Assembly (NCBI GenBank): GCA_947446935.1
Contig: CANFIV010000110.1
Location: forward strand, 1-5,922
Source: Sphingomonadaceae bacterium
GTDB lineage: Bacteria; Pseudomonadota; Alphaproteobacteria; Sphingomonadales; Sphingomonadaceae
DNA: 5,922 bases
Direction of reading: 5' to 3'
Below the pieces are notes generated by a model. It did no database searches. It was not told the origin of the DNA and was given only the letters and a program-made list of their open reading frames with translations. The position numbers were made by a program, and so were the translations under genes. Shown here piece by piece: positions 1-5,669 of the stretch. Each line of letters begins with the position of its first letter. Positions within the stretch are counted from its first letter, which is position 1.

Positions 1-313
1 GACCGGCATGCTTCACCAGCGCCTGCGCCGGGGCGAGCCGGTCTCGGGCCATCTGCCCAGCGTCGATATGCTGTTCCTTTCGGTCGCCGATGTGATCGGC
101 GCGCAGGCCGTCGGTATCCTGCTCACCGGCATGGGCTGTGATGGCGCCGAGGGCCTCCTTGCGCTGGCCCACGCGGGCGCACGCACGATCGCGCAGGATG
201 AGGCGACTTGCACCGTGTTCGGCATGCCGCGCGCAGCGATCGCGCTCGGTGCGGCCGGCGTGATCGCCCCGATCGGCACGATTGCCCGCCACGCGTTCAG
301 CAAGGCGGCCTGA
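1..313 (+). CDS. cheB: CheB chemotaxis methylesterase, C-terminal part (5' end outside window)
   Basis: This is the 3' end of a protein-glutamate methylesterase/glutaminase, which removes methyl groups from chemoreceptors during adaptation in the cytoplasm. The frame is open from the left edge (first full codon at position 2) and ends with TGA at 311-313. About 103 residues are visible. They include the family pattern H-L-P-S-V-D followed by a short hydrophobic segment, then L-L-T-G-M-G-C-D-G-A around positions 119-148. The Asp encoded at 140-142 matches the catalytic-triad Asp of CheB (Asp286 in the Salmonella enzyme). The stretch T-I-A-Q-D-E-A-T-C-T-V-F-G-M-P is also characteristic. The catalytic Ser and His and the N-terminal receiver domain would lie upstream and cannot be checked. 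An ATG at 8 is internal, not the true start. The next gene, cheD, starts 4 nt after the stop, so the two are surely co-transcribed. Confidence 0.95.
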   Translation, partial: TGMLHQRLRRGEPVSGHLPSVDMLFLSVADVIGAQAVGILLTGMGCDGAEGLLALAHAGARTIAQDEATCTVFGMPRAAIALGAAGVIAPIGTIARHAFSKAA

Positions 314-317
314 AACC

Positions 318-881
318 ATGTTCGAAAGCCGCATCGTCGCAGCACCACAGCGCGCCATCGAGCGAGTCACTGTTATGCAGGGCCAGGCTCTGGTGGACAG
401 TGAGCCGCATATCGAGTTCTCCACCGTGCTCGGCAGCTGTGTGGCAACGTGCCTCTTCGATCCCGAAGTGCGGATCGGCGGCATGAACCACTTTTTGCTT
501 TCCGAACCGCCCGCCGGCCTTGCCGCCACTACGGCGGTCGACGAACACTACGGCGTCTATCTGATGGAATTGCTGGTCAACCAGATGCTGGCCCGCGGCG
601 CACGCAAGTCGCGGCTCAAGGCCCATCTCTATGGGGGGGCCAACGTCAACCGCAACATGATGCGCATCGGCACGGCCAACGCCGAATTCGCGCAAGCCTT
701 TCTCCAGCGCGAAGGGATCATCGTGATGCGCGAGGATCTCGGGGGCACTGCTGCGCGCAGGGTCGATTTTCGCCCGGCGTCCGGCCAGATCCGCTGCCGG
801 ACAGTCGAGGACCGCCTTGCCCCACCTGTCAATCCCACCACCCGCCCGGCGCGCGCGTCCGGCGATGTCGAACTGTTCTGA
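318..881 (+). CDS. cheD: CheD chemoreceptor glutamine deamidase
   Basis: The gene encodes a 187-residue cytoplasmic enzyme that deamidates specific glutamines on chemoreceptors and so tunes kinase activation. Family landmarks are clear: V-L-G-S-C-V-A at residues 37-43 with the nucleophile Cys41, G-G-M-N-H-F-L-L at 54-61 with the catalytic His58, then L-Y-G-G-A-N and, near the end, D-L-G-G-T-A-A-R-R-V-D-F. Cys-to-His spacing is 17, as in Thermotoga CheD (Cys27/His44). The third active-site residue there is a Thr six residues before the Cys. Here that place is Ser35, with Thr36 next to it. I chose ATG 318, 4 nt after the cheB stop, with a weak AAGGCGG at 302-308. An in-frame ATG at 282 would overlap cheB by 32 nt and add a basic, non-conserved extension. 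The last 20 or so residues form a Pro/Arg-rich tail that looks disordered. A G7 run lies at 633-639. Confidence 0.95.
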   Translation: MFESRIVAAPQRAIERVTVMQGQALVDSEPHIEFSTVLGSCVATCLFDPEVRIGGMNHFLLSEPPAGLAATTAVDEHYGVYLMELLVNQMLARGARKSRLKAHLYGGANVNRNMMRIGTANAEFAQAFLQREGIIVMREDLGGTAARRVDFRPASGQIRCRTVEDRLAPPVNPTTRPARASGDVELF

Positions 882-883
882 TT

Positions 884-890
884 GGAAAAG
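884..890 (+). promoter_or_regulatory. Ribosome binding site of the CheY gene
   Basis: GGAAAAG lies 11 nt upstream of ATG 902, inside the 20-nt gap after cheD. It is purine-rich but only partly matches the Shine-Dalgarno consensus. It supports ATG 902 as the start, although the frame is open much further upstream as a shadow of cheD. Confidence 0.5.
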
Positions 891-901
891 CGAGCCTCAG
901 C

Positions 902-1273
902 ATGACCACTGTAACCCGAATCCTGACTGTAGACGACAGCCCAAGCATGCGGGCACTGCTCAACCATGCCTTGTCCACGCAAGGCTTCGAGGTTGCGCAG
1001 GCCGAAGACGGCATTGCTGCGCTCGACTGGCTGGCGCTCAACGAGGTCGATGTCGTCATCACCGACATCAACATGCCGCGGCTCGACGGTTTCGGCCTGA
1101 TCGAGCGACTGCGCGGCGGTAGCCGACATCGCGACCGTCCAATCCTTGTTCTCACCACCGAAAGCTCGGACGAGAAGAAGGCCCGCGCCCGCGAAGCAGG
1201 CGCAACCGGGTGGATCGTCAAGCCCTTCGATGCCGCCAAGCTCGTCGCTGCCGTGCGCCGGGTCGCGCACTGA
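902..1273 (+). CDS. cheY: CheY-like single-domain response regulator
   Basis: The protein is a 123-residue stand-alone receiver domain with no output domain. It is phosphorylated by a CheA-type kinase and would signal to the flagellar motor or act as a phosphate sink. All receiver landmarks are present: the acidic pair Asp11/Asp12, phosphoacceptor Asp55 in V-V-I-T-D-I-N-M-P, the switch Thr85 in V-L-T-T-E-S, and Lys107 in I-V-K-P-F. The residue three before the Lys, which is Tyr106 in E. coli CheY, is Trp104 here, keeping an aromatic switch. ATG 902 gives the usual CheY length with the N-terminal strand R-I-L-T-V-D-D intact. It sits 20 nt after cheD and 49 nt before cheW, in the same operon. 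Whether this is the motor-binding CheY or one of several paralogues, as is common in alphaproteobacteria, cannot be told from the sequence. Confidence 0.93.
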   Translation: MTTVTRILTVDDSPSMRALLNHALSTQGFEVAQAEDGIAALDWLALNEVDVVITDINMPRLDGFGLIERLRGGSRHRDRPILVLTTESSDEKKARAREAGATGWIVKPFDAAKLVAAVRRVAH

Positions 1274-1309
1274 TCTTGTCTAACGGCCAATTGATCAGGG
1301 CCACGTTTC

Positions 1310-1314
1310 AGGAG
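1310..1314 (+). promoter_or_regulatory. Strong Shine-Dalgarno of cheW
   Basis: AGGAG lies 8 nt before ATG 1323. It is the best Shine-Dalgarno match in the operon and fixes the cheW start. Confidence 0.75.
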
Positions 1315-1322
1315 TTCCCACG

Positions 1323-1766
1323 ATGATCCGCGAACTTATCACTTTCGAGGTCGAGGGCCAGGTCTTCGGGCTCGACATCATGTCGATCCGCGAGATCCGC
1401 GCATGGACCCCGACAACCCGTTTGCCGCGGGTACCGCACTATGTTGCGGGCGTGGTCAATCTGCGCGGCACCGTGCTGCCGGTGGTCGATCTCGCCGCCC
1501 GGCTCGGCTGGCGCGCGACCGAGCCCACACCGCGCCACGCGATCATCGTCACCCAGCTCGGCGCTCAGGTCGGCGGCTGGATCGTCGATTCGGTTAGCGA
1601 TATCGTGACCGTGCCCGATCAAACCTTGCAGCCCCCCCCTCCGGGCGTTGGCAACGACAGCGTCGTGCCCTTCCTGGAAGGCCTGGCCGCGATCGACGAC
1701 AAGATGGTGATGGTGCTCAACCTCTTCGCGCTCAGCGACGGGGCCCAGCTCGCCGCCGCTGCCTGA
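1323..1766 (+). CDS. cheW: CheW receptor-kinase coupling protein
   Basis: The gene encodes a 147-residue CheW-domain protein, the adaptor that links chemoreceptors to the CheA kinase in the hexagonal signalling array. The start M-I-R-E-L-I-T-F-E-V-E-G-Q-V-F-G-L-D-I gives the first strands of the SH3-like fold. It is followed by V-R/I-R-E-I and the hallmark V-A-G-V-V-N-L-R-G-T-V-L-P-V-V-D-L at residues 41-57. Arg48 in N-L-R-G is the conserved residue of this motif. V-D-S-V-S-D-I-V and F-L-E-G-L-A lie in the second half. Length is typical, and the domain fills the protein, so it is a classical CheW and not a CheV or CheA fragment. A loop Q-P-P-P-P-G is encoded by a C8 run (1632-1639). The start is fixed by an AGGAG 8 nt upstream. 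The next gene begins 16 nt after the stop. Confidence 0.95.
   Translation: MIRELITFEVEGQVFGLDIMSIREIRAWTPTTRLPRVPHYVAGVVNLRGTVLPVVDLAARLGWRATEPTPRHAIIVTQLGAQVGGWIVDSVSDIVTVPDQTLQPPPPGVGNDSVVPFLEGLAAIDDKMVMVLNLFALSDGAQLAAAA
1632..1639 (+). repeat. C8 homopolymer inside cheW
   Basis: Eight consecutive C residues encode part of a four-proline loop. A one-base slip would shift the frame after about residue 103 and remove the last third of CheW. It is an observation only; nothing in the sequence shows that it varies. Confidence 0.6.
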
Positions 1767-1771
1767 GGTCG

Positions 1772-1779
1772 GGAGAAGG
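1772..1779 (+). promoter_or_regulatory. Ribosome binding site of the small chemotaxis-linked gene
   Basis: GGAGAAGG lies between the cheW stop and ATG 1783. Its GGAG core is 7 nt from that ATG, while its GAAGG end would fit the next in-frame ATG at 1792. The first start is preferred, but both are possible. Confidence 0.6.
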
Positions 1780-1782
1780 TCT

Positions 1783-2067
1783 ATGGCCGCGATGGCCCCA
1801 CCGAACCAGGCCCCACCCAATCAGGCCACTCATCGCCAGATCGCTCTGGTGCTGGAGGAGCTGGCGCAAGAGGTCGAAGGACTGGGCGCGTCGCTCTGCG
1901 GCGATATCGATGTGGCGATGCGCCACATGGGCAGCCTTCAGGCTATCGACCTGATCGCCCAGAAGCAGCGCAGCCTTGCCTCGTTGCTCAATGCCGATTG
2001 CCTCGAAACCGAGGTCGAACGCATCGGCCTCGATATCTTGCGTGAGCGGATGCGGCTGCTGCGCTGA
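1783..2067 (+). CDS. Small helical protein of unknown family, last gene of the chemotaxis operon
   Basis: The 94-residue product is not one I recognise. After a short Pro/Asn/Gln-rich leader (residues 5-19), the rest is almost free of Pro and Gly, is rich in Leu, Ala, Glu and Arg, and reads as two or three long amphipathic helices (about 17-36, 41-70 and 73-93). There is no signal peptide or membrane segment, so it should be cytoplasmic. Within the central helix, Leu52-Gln53 is followed by Asp56-Leu-Ile-Ala-Gln60. This D-x-x-x-Q spacing matches the catalytic Asp143/Gln147 pair of E. coli CheZ, a CheY-P phosphatase, but overall length and sequence are not CheZ-like. The gene lies 16 nt after cheW with a good ribosome binding site and is followed by a 105-nt gap, so it is probably the operon's last gene. 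A chemotaxis role is inferred from position. Alternatives are an array scaffold or a flagellar accessory protein. Confidence 0.8.
   Translation: MAAMAPPNQAPPNQATHRQIALVLEELAQEVEGLGASLCGDIDVAMRHMGSLQAIDLIAQKQRSLASLLNADCLETEVERIGLDILRERMRLLR
1795..1839 (+). repeat. Three 15-nt tandem units in the leader of the small protein
   Basis: Two near-identical 15-nt units (1795-1809, 1810-1824) each encode A-P-P-N-Q and differ at two bases. A third degenerate unit (1825-1839) encodes A-T-H-R-Q. The unit is a whole number of codons, so copy-number change would lengthen or shorten the leader without a frameshift. Confidence 0.7.
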
Positions 2068-2082
2068 ACACCCGCCGCATCT

Positions 2083-2097
2083 GTCCCCAAAGGGGAC
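2083..2097. promoter_or_regulatory. Perfect palindrome GTCCCC-AAA-GGGGAC between operon and ParA gene
   Basis: A 6+6 bp perfect inverted repeat with an AAA centre lies 15 nt after the stop of the small chemotaxis-linked gene and 75 nt before the ParA start. It is not followed by a T run, so it is not a standard intrinsic terminator, though it could act as a weak one. A symmetrical protein-binding site controlling the ParA gene fits as well. Its right arm recurs at 2155-2163. Confidence 0.5.
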
Positions 2098-2163
2098 TCC
2101 TGCCGACGATAGGGTTTGCGATTCGCTCTGCGATGACCGAAATGAACGCATTCCAAGGGGACT
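2090..2163 (+). repeat. Direct repeat of the 9-mer AAGGGGACT upstream of ParA gene
   Basis: The identical 9-mer occurs at 2090-2098 and 2155-2163, 65 bp apart start to start. The first copy overlaps the right arm of the palindrome. The second ends 9 nt before the ATG, where its AAGGGG could also serve as a distant Shine-Dalgarno. In the intervening bases I see no convincing -35/-10 pair. Confidence 0.5.
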
Positions 2164-2172
2164 GCGGGCAGA

Positions 2173-2922
2173 ATGGCGGTCATCGGCGTATACAGCGTCA
2201 AGGGCGGAGTGGGAAAGACCACGCTGGCAGTGGACATGGCTTGGCGTTCGGCGGTGCGCTCGGGCCATTCGACCCTGCTTTGGGATCTTGACCCACAGGG
2301 CGGCTCAGGCTGGTTGCTCGGCCTGCCAGACCGCGACGGCCAACGTGCTGCTTCGGTCTTCCAGCGCGAGGGCAGACCTCACGATCTGATCACCGAAACC
2401 CGCTATCCCGGCCTTTCGGTGCTCCAATCGGATGAAAGCCTGCGCTCGCTTTCGCTGAAACTGGCGCGGATCGGCAAGCGCAAGCGGCTCGCCAAAATGG
2501 CCAGCCTCCTTGCGGCCGAATATCCGCGCATCATCATCGATTGCCCGCCGGTGCTGAACGAGATCAGCGAACAGGTGTTTGCCGCCGCCGATCTCCTTAT
2601 CGTGCCGCTGCCGCCCTCGCCGCTTTCGGCGCGCGCACTGCCGATGATCCGCGAGGAAATCCTTGCGAACCACCCGCGCCACCCGCCGATCCTGCCGGTG
2701 CTCTCGATGTATGATGCCCGCCGCAAGCTCCACCGCGAAGTCCATACCGGCTTTGCCGCCGGCTGGCCCGTGATCCCGATGAGCAGCTCGATCGAACAGA
2801 CCGCCGTCCGCCGCGCCCCGCTCGGCACGTTTGCCGCCTGGACCGAAGTCAACGAACGCCTGCAACGCCTGTGGGATGCGATCGAGGCCAAGCTCGCGAT
2901 GCGTGCGGCGATTTCGGCCTGA
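2173..2922 (+). CDS. ParA/MinD-family ATPase (Walker A' type), possible array-positioning protein
   Basis: The gene encodes a 249-residue deviant-Walker ATPase that would cycle between ATP-bound dimers and monomers to position cargo inside the cell. The deviant Walker A K-G-G-V-G-K-T-T is at residues 10-17 with signature Lys10 and P-loop Lys15. The A' box D-L-D-P-Q-G is at 38-43, and I-I-I-D-C-P-P with Asp123 at 120-126. A-A-D-L-L-I-V-P-L is the following strand. There is no N-terminal DNA-binding extension, so it belongs with the short ParA group rather than P1-type plasmid ParA. No ParB gene or obvious parS follows; the next gene is convergent and 6 nt away. In Vibrio (ParC) and Rhodobacter sphaeroides (PpfA), related orphan ATPases place chemotaxis clusters. 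The neighbouring cheB-cheD-cheY-cheW genes suggest the same here, by context only. A 105-nt gap means it may have its own promoter. Confidence 0.9.
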   Translation: MAVIGVYSVKGGVGKTTLAVDMAWRSAVRSGHSTLLWDLDPQGGSGWLLGLPDRDGQRAASVFQREGRPHDLITETRYPGLSVLQSDESLRSLSLKLARIGKRKRLAKMASLLAAEYPRIIIDCPPVLNEISEQVFAAADLLIVPLPPSPLSARALPMIREEILANHPRHPPILPVLSMYDARRKLHREVHTGFAAGWPVIPMSSSIEQTAVRRAPLGTFAAWTEVNERLQRLWDAIEAKLAMRAAISA

Positions 2923-2928
2923 GCGCGC

Positions 2929-4800
2929 TTACGCCGCGCCTTCCTTGAAGGTCTCCAGCGCCTCGCCCGCCTCGATCCAGCGCGCTTCTGCGGTTGCCAG
3001 CTCCGCTTCCACCGCGCTGCGCTGACGCGAAAGTTCGCCCATCGACAGCCGCGCGAGATCGCGGTCCGGCTTTCCCGCCAACGCCGCATCGAGCGCGGTC
3101 AGGCGCATCTGCGCGCGCGCGATCACTGTCTCGGCCTCGCTCACCGCCTTCTGCAGCGCTTTCAGCTCCTCGCGGCTCTTCGCCCCGCCTTTGGGCTTCC
3201 CACCCTTGCCGTTCTTGCCGCCATCGCCCTTGGGCTGGTTTCGGCCCAGCACGAAATCGATGTAATCCTCTATGCTCCCGGCATAATCCGTCGCCGTCCC
3301 GCCATCGACCAGCACCAGCCGGTCGGCGGTCAGCTCCACCATATGCCTGTCGTGGCTGATCAGGATCACCGCGCCGGTATAGCTGTTCAGCGCCTGCACC
3401 AGCGCCTCGCGCGCATCCACGTCGAGGTGGTTGGTCGGCTCGTCGAGAATGAGGAGGTGCGGCGCATCGCGTGTCACCAGCGCCAGCGCCAGCCGCGCGC
3501 GCTCTCCGCCTGAAAGCGTGGCGATGCGTGCCTCCGCCCGAGCGCCCGAAAAGCCGAAGCGCCCCAGTTGCCCGCGCACAGCGGCCGGGGTCTTGCCCGT
3601 CATTGCCCGCGTCATCAGCTCGATCGGTGAGGAATCGCTGCTCAGCTCTTCCACCTGATACTGGGTGAAATACCCGATCCTCAGCTTGCCCGAGGCGGTC
3701 ATCCCGCCCTCGCTCGTCGCCAGCTGCCCCGCCAGCAACCGCGCCAAGGTGGTCTTGCCGTTGCCGTTGCGTCCCAGCATCGCGATCCGGTCGTCCGGGT
3801 CGATGCGCAAGTTCAGCCGCCGCAGGATCGGCTTCTCCGCCACATAGCCCGTCGCCGCCAGATCGAGCGTTATCAGCGGTGGACGCAGCTCATCCGGATC
3901 CGGAAAGTCGAAGCTCAGCGTCGGATCTTCCATCATCGCCATGACAGGCTGCATCTTCGCCAGCATCTTGGCGCGTGACTGCGCCTGCTTGGCAGTGGAA
4001 GCGCGGGCGCTGTTGCGGGCCACGTAATCCGCCAGCTTCTTGCGCTGGGTATCCTGCGCCGCCTTTGCTGCGGCGATCTGCGCGGCGCGTTCGGCGCGCT
4101 GCCGCTCGAAGCTGTCATACCCGCCGGCATAGAGCGCGATCTTGCCGCCCTGCAGATGCAGTATCGTATCGACCACATTGTTGAGCAGATCGCGCTCGTG
4201 GCTGATCACCATCATCGTGCCGGGATAGCTCTGCAGGAAGCTTTCCAGCCACAGCGTCGCTTCCAGATCGAGGTGGTTCGAAGGCTCGTCGAGCAGCAAC
4301 AGATCGGGTGCCGAAAACAGCAGCGAGGCCAGCGCCACGCGCATCTTCCAACCACCCGAAAAGCTGTCGAGCGGCAGGGCCTGCATCGCCTCGTCAAAGC
4401 CCAGGCCGATCAGGATGCGCGCCGCCCGCGCATCCGCCGTATAGGCATCGATCGCGATCAGCCGGTCGTAAACGGCCGCCATCCGGTCCGGATCCGCGCA
4501 AGTCTCCGCCTCGGCCATCAGCGCGGCGCGCTCGGTATCGGCGGCGAGCACCGTCTCGAACGGGGTGGAAGCCCCGCTCGGCGCGGATTGCGCGATATAG
4601 CCCAGCCGCGTGCGCTTGGGCATTTCCACGCCGCCCTCGTCGGGCTCGATCTCGCCGATGATCGCCTTCATCAGGGTGGACTTGCCCGCGCCGTTGCGGC
4701 CGATCAGCCCCACCTTGGAGCCCGGCTGGATCGTCGCTGTGGCGCGATCAAGAATGGTGCGCCCGCCAAGCCGCACGGTGATACCCTGGAGTGTAAGCAT
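2929..4800 (-). CDS. ABC-F family ATPase (tandem nucleotide-binding domains, no membrane part)
   Basis: The product is a 623-residue soluble protein with two ABC cassettes. ABC-F proteins act on the ribosome as translation or resistance factors, not as transporters. Cassette 1 has Walker A G-R-N-G-A-G-K-S-T (34-42), signature F-S-G-G-W (147-151) and Walker B L-L-L-L-D-E-P (167-173, catalytic Glu172). A charged, coiled linker at about 232-290 is the usual ABC-F interdomain linker. Cassette 2 has G-R-N-G-N-G-K-T-T (343-351), L-S-G-G-E (429-433) and L-L-I-L-D-E-P (449-455, Glu454). A Gly/Lys-rich stretch (about 524-541) leads into a C-terminal coiled coil of about 80 residues, as in the Uup/YheS-like branch. 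The start is secure: an in-frame TAG lies at 4812-4810 and AGGGG at 4811-4807 is 6 nt before the ATG. No resistance role is implied by the sequence. The 3' end converges with the ParA gene. Confidence 0.95.
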   Translation of the reverse strand: MLTLQGITVRLGGRTILDRATATIQPGSKVGLIGRNGAGKSTLMKAIIGEIEPDEGGVEMPKRTRLGYIAQSAPSGASTPFETVLAADTERAALMAEAETCADPDRMAAVYDRLIAIDAYTADARAARILIGLGFDEAMQALPLDSFSGGWKMRVALASLLFSAPDLLLLDEPSNHLDLEATLWLESFLQSYPGTMMVISHERDLLNNVVDTILHLQGGKIALYAGGYDSFERQRAERAAQIAAAKAAQDTQRKKLADYVARNSARASTAKQAQSRAKMLAKMQPVMAMMEDPTLSFDFPDPDELRPPLITLDLAATGYVAEKPILRRLNLRIDPDDRIAMLGRNGNGKTTLARLLAGQLATSEGGMTASGKLRIGYFTQYQVEELSSDSSPIELMTRAMTGKTPAAVRGQLGRFGFSGARAEARIATLSGGERARLALALVTRDAPHLLILDEPTNHLDVDAREALVQALNSYTGAVILISHDRHMVELTADRLVLVDGGTATDYAGSIEDYIDFVLGRNQPKGDGGKNGKGGKPKGGAKSREELKALQKAVSEAETVIARAQMRLTALDAALAGKPDRDLARLSMGELSRQRSAVEAELATAEARWIEAGEALETFKEGAA

Positions 4801-4997
4801 GCGCGGCCCCTAGCAGGCAGTGGGCAAGGTTGAAACCCGGCGCGGAGCCACAGCCAAGAAAGGGGTTTCGCGCAACCGCGATCATTCTCTCTCCGCGCCT
4901 CTGCGCGAACAATCTTCCCCCCCCCACACAAAAAAGCACCGCCCCGGCTCCGCCCGCACTGGACTTGGCCCCGCGCCCTCGTCCATGAACTGCGGTC
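4801..4997. promoter_or_regulatory. Divergent intergenic region between ABC-F and GST genes
   Basis: These 197 nt separate two divergently transcribed genes and should hold both promoters. Visible elements are a C9 run at 4917-4925, followed after ACA-C by an A6 run at 4930-4935, and GC-rich flanks. I find no convincing -35/-10 pair or operator. The bases before the GST start contain no clear Shine-Dalgarno, so the GST gene may be weakly translated or leader-poor. Confidence 0.45.
4807..4811 (-). promoter_or_regulatory. Ribosome binding site of the ABC-F gene
   Basis: On the minus strand, AGGGG lies 6 nt before the ATG at 4800 and overlaps an in-frame TAG. This leaves 4800 as the only credible start. 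Confidence 0.65.
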
Positions 4998-5669
4998 ATG
5001 TGGCAGATCTATCAATTCCCGCTGTGCCCGTTCAGCCGCAAGGTGCGCCTGCTCCTCGCGGAAAAGGGCGTCGCCTATGAACTCATCCGCGAAAACCCGT
5101 GGGAGCACCGCGACGAGTTCGAGAAGCTCAATCCTGCAGGCCGTACGCCGGTGCTGCACAATCCCGAACGCCAGATCACGCTCATCGACAGCCGCGCGAT
5201 CTGCGAATACTTTGAAGAAACGGTCGACAAGGCCCCGATGATCAACGGCACCGCCGCCGGCCGCGCCGAAATCCGCCGCCTCGTCGCGATGTTCGATGAA
5301 AATTTCTACGCCGCCGTCACCCAGCCCTTGCTGGAAGAACGCATGAAGAAGCGGCTGGTCTATCGCCAATCCCCGGATTCGCGCGCGCTGCGCGAAGCGA
5401 TGAAGCTGGCCAACGATCATCTCTATTATATCGATTATCTGATCGACAACCGCCCCTGGCTGGCAGGCTCGACGATGAGCCTCGCCGATCTCACCGCCGC
5501 GGCGCAGCTATCGGTGGCGGATTACCTCGGCGGGATCGACTGGTCGCTGCACGAGCAGGCCAGCAGCTGGTACTCCGTGTTCAAGAGCCGCCCCAGCTTC
5601 CGCCCCCTGCTGACCGAACGCATGGATGTGATCCAGCCCCCCGCGCACTATGCAGATGTGAACGCGTAA
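4998..5669 (+). CDS. Glutathione S-transferase family protein
   Basis: The gene encodes a 223-residue cytoplasmic GST-fold protein that would conjugate or reduce substrates using glutathione; the substrate is unknown. The N-terminal thioredoxin-like domain (about 1-80) begins with Y-Q-F-P-L-C-P-F-S-R-K-V-R. Its Cys10-Pro-Phe-Ser13 is a CxxS active-site motif of the glutaredoxin, omega or beta type. G-R-T-P-V-L at 48-53 gives the cis-Pro51, and D-S-R-A-I at 64-68 is the glutathione gamma-glutamyl binding motif. The helical C-terminal domain contains R-P-W-L-A-G-S-T-M-S-L-A-D-L-T-A, the usual N-capping/hydrophobic-staple region with its conserved Asp. Length is normal. The start is fixed because an in-frame TGA lies at 4986-4988 and ATG 4998 is the first start after it. 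It looks like a monocistronic gene in this window; no partner gene is seen downstream. Confidence 0.93.
   Translation: MWQIYQFPLCPFSRKVRLLLAEKGVAYELIRENPWEHRDEFEKLNPAGRTPVLHNPERQITLIDSRAICEYFEETVDKAPMINGTAAGRAEIRRLVAMFDENFYAAVTQPLLEERMKKRLVYRQSPDSRALREAMKLANDHLYYIDYLIDNRPWLAGSTMSLADLTAAAQLSVADYLGGIDWSLHEQASSWYSVFKSRPSFRPLLTERMDVIQPPAHYADVNA

Noticed and set aside
282..317. Longer cheD start at ATG 282
   Set aside because: It would overlap cheB by 32 nt and add a basic segment with no family likeness; ATG 318 fits operon spacing better.
449..901. Upstream extension of the CheY frame to ATG 449
   Set aside because: It runs through cheD in another frame; ATG 902 gives a full-length receiver domain with its own ribosome binding site.
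1270..1298. Inverted repeat CTGATC/GATCAG with a 17-nt loop between cheY and cheW
   Set aside because: It is a short stem with a long loop, overlaps the cheY stop and has no T run; not convincing as a terminator.
2098..2111. Possible flagellar sigma-28 type -10 (CTGCCGACGATA) before the ParA gene
   Set aside because: It matches the E. coli consensus only partly and no matching -35 element lies at the right distance.
2939..2951. CCTTC-CTT-GAAGG hairpin near the convergent ends of the ParA and ABC-F genes
   Set aside because: It is only 5 bp with no T run and lies inside the ABC-F coding end; weak evidence for a bidirectional terminator.
4156..4833. Plus-strand 225-residue open frame antisense to the ABC-F gene
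   Set aside because: The complementary strand encodes a complete ABC-F protein with all motifs. The Arg/His-rich product is typical of a shadow frame in GC-rich DNA.
4704..5420. Minus-strand 238-residue open frame across the GST gene and divergent spacer
   Set aside because: It is antisense to a well-supported GST gene and shows no recognisable domain.
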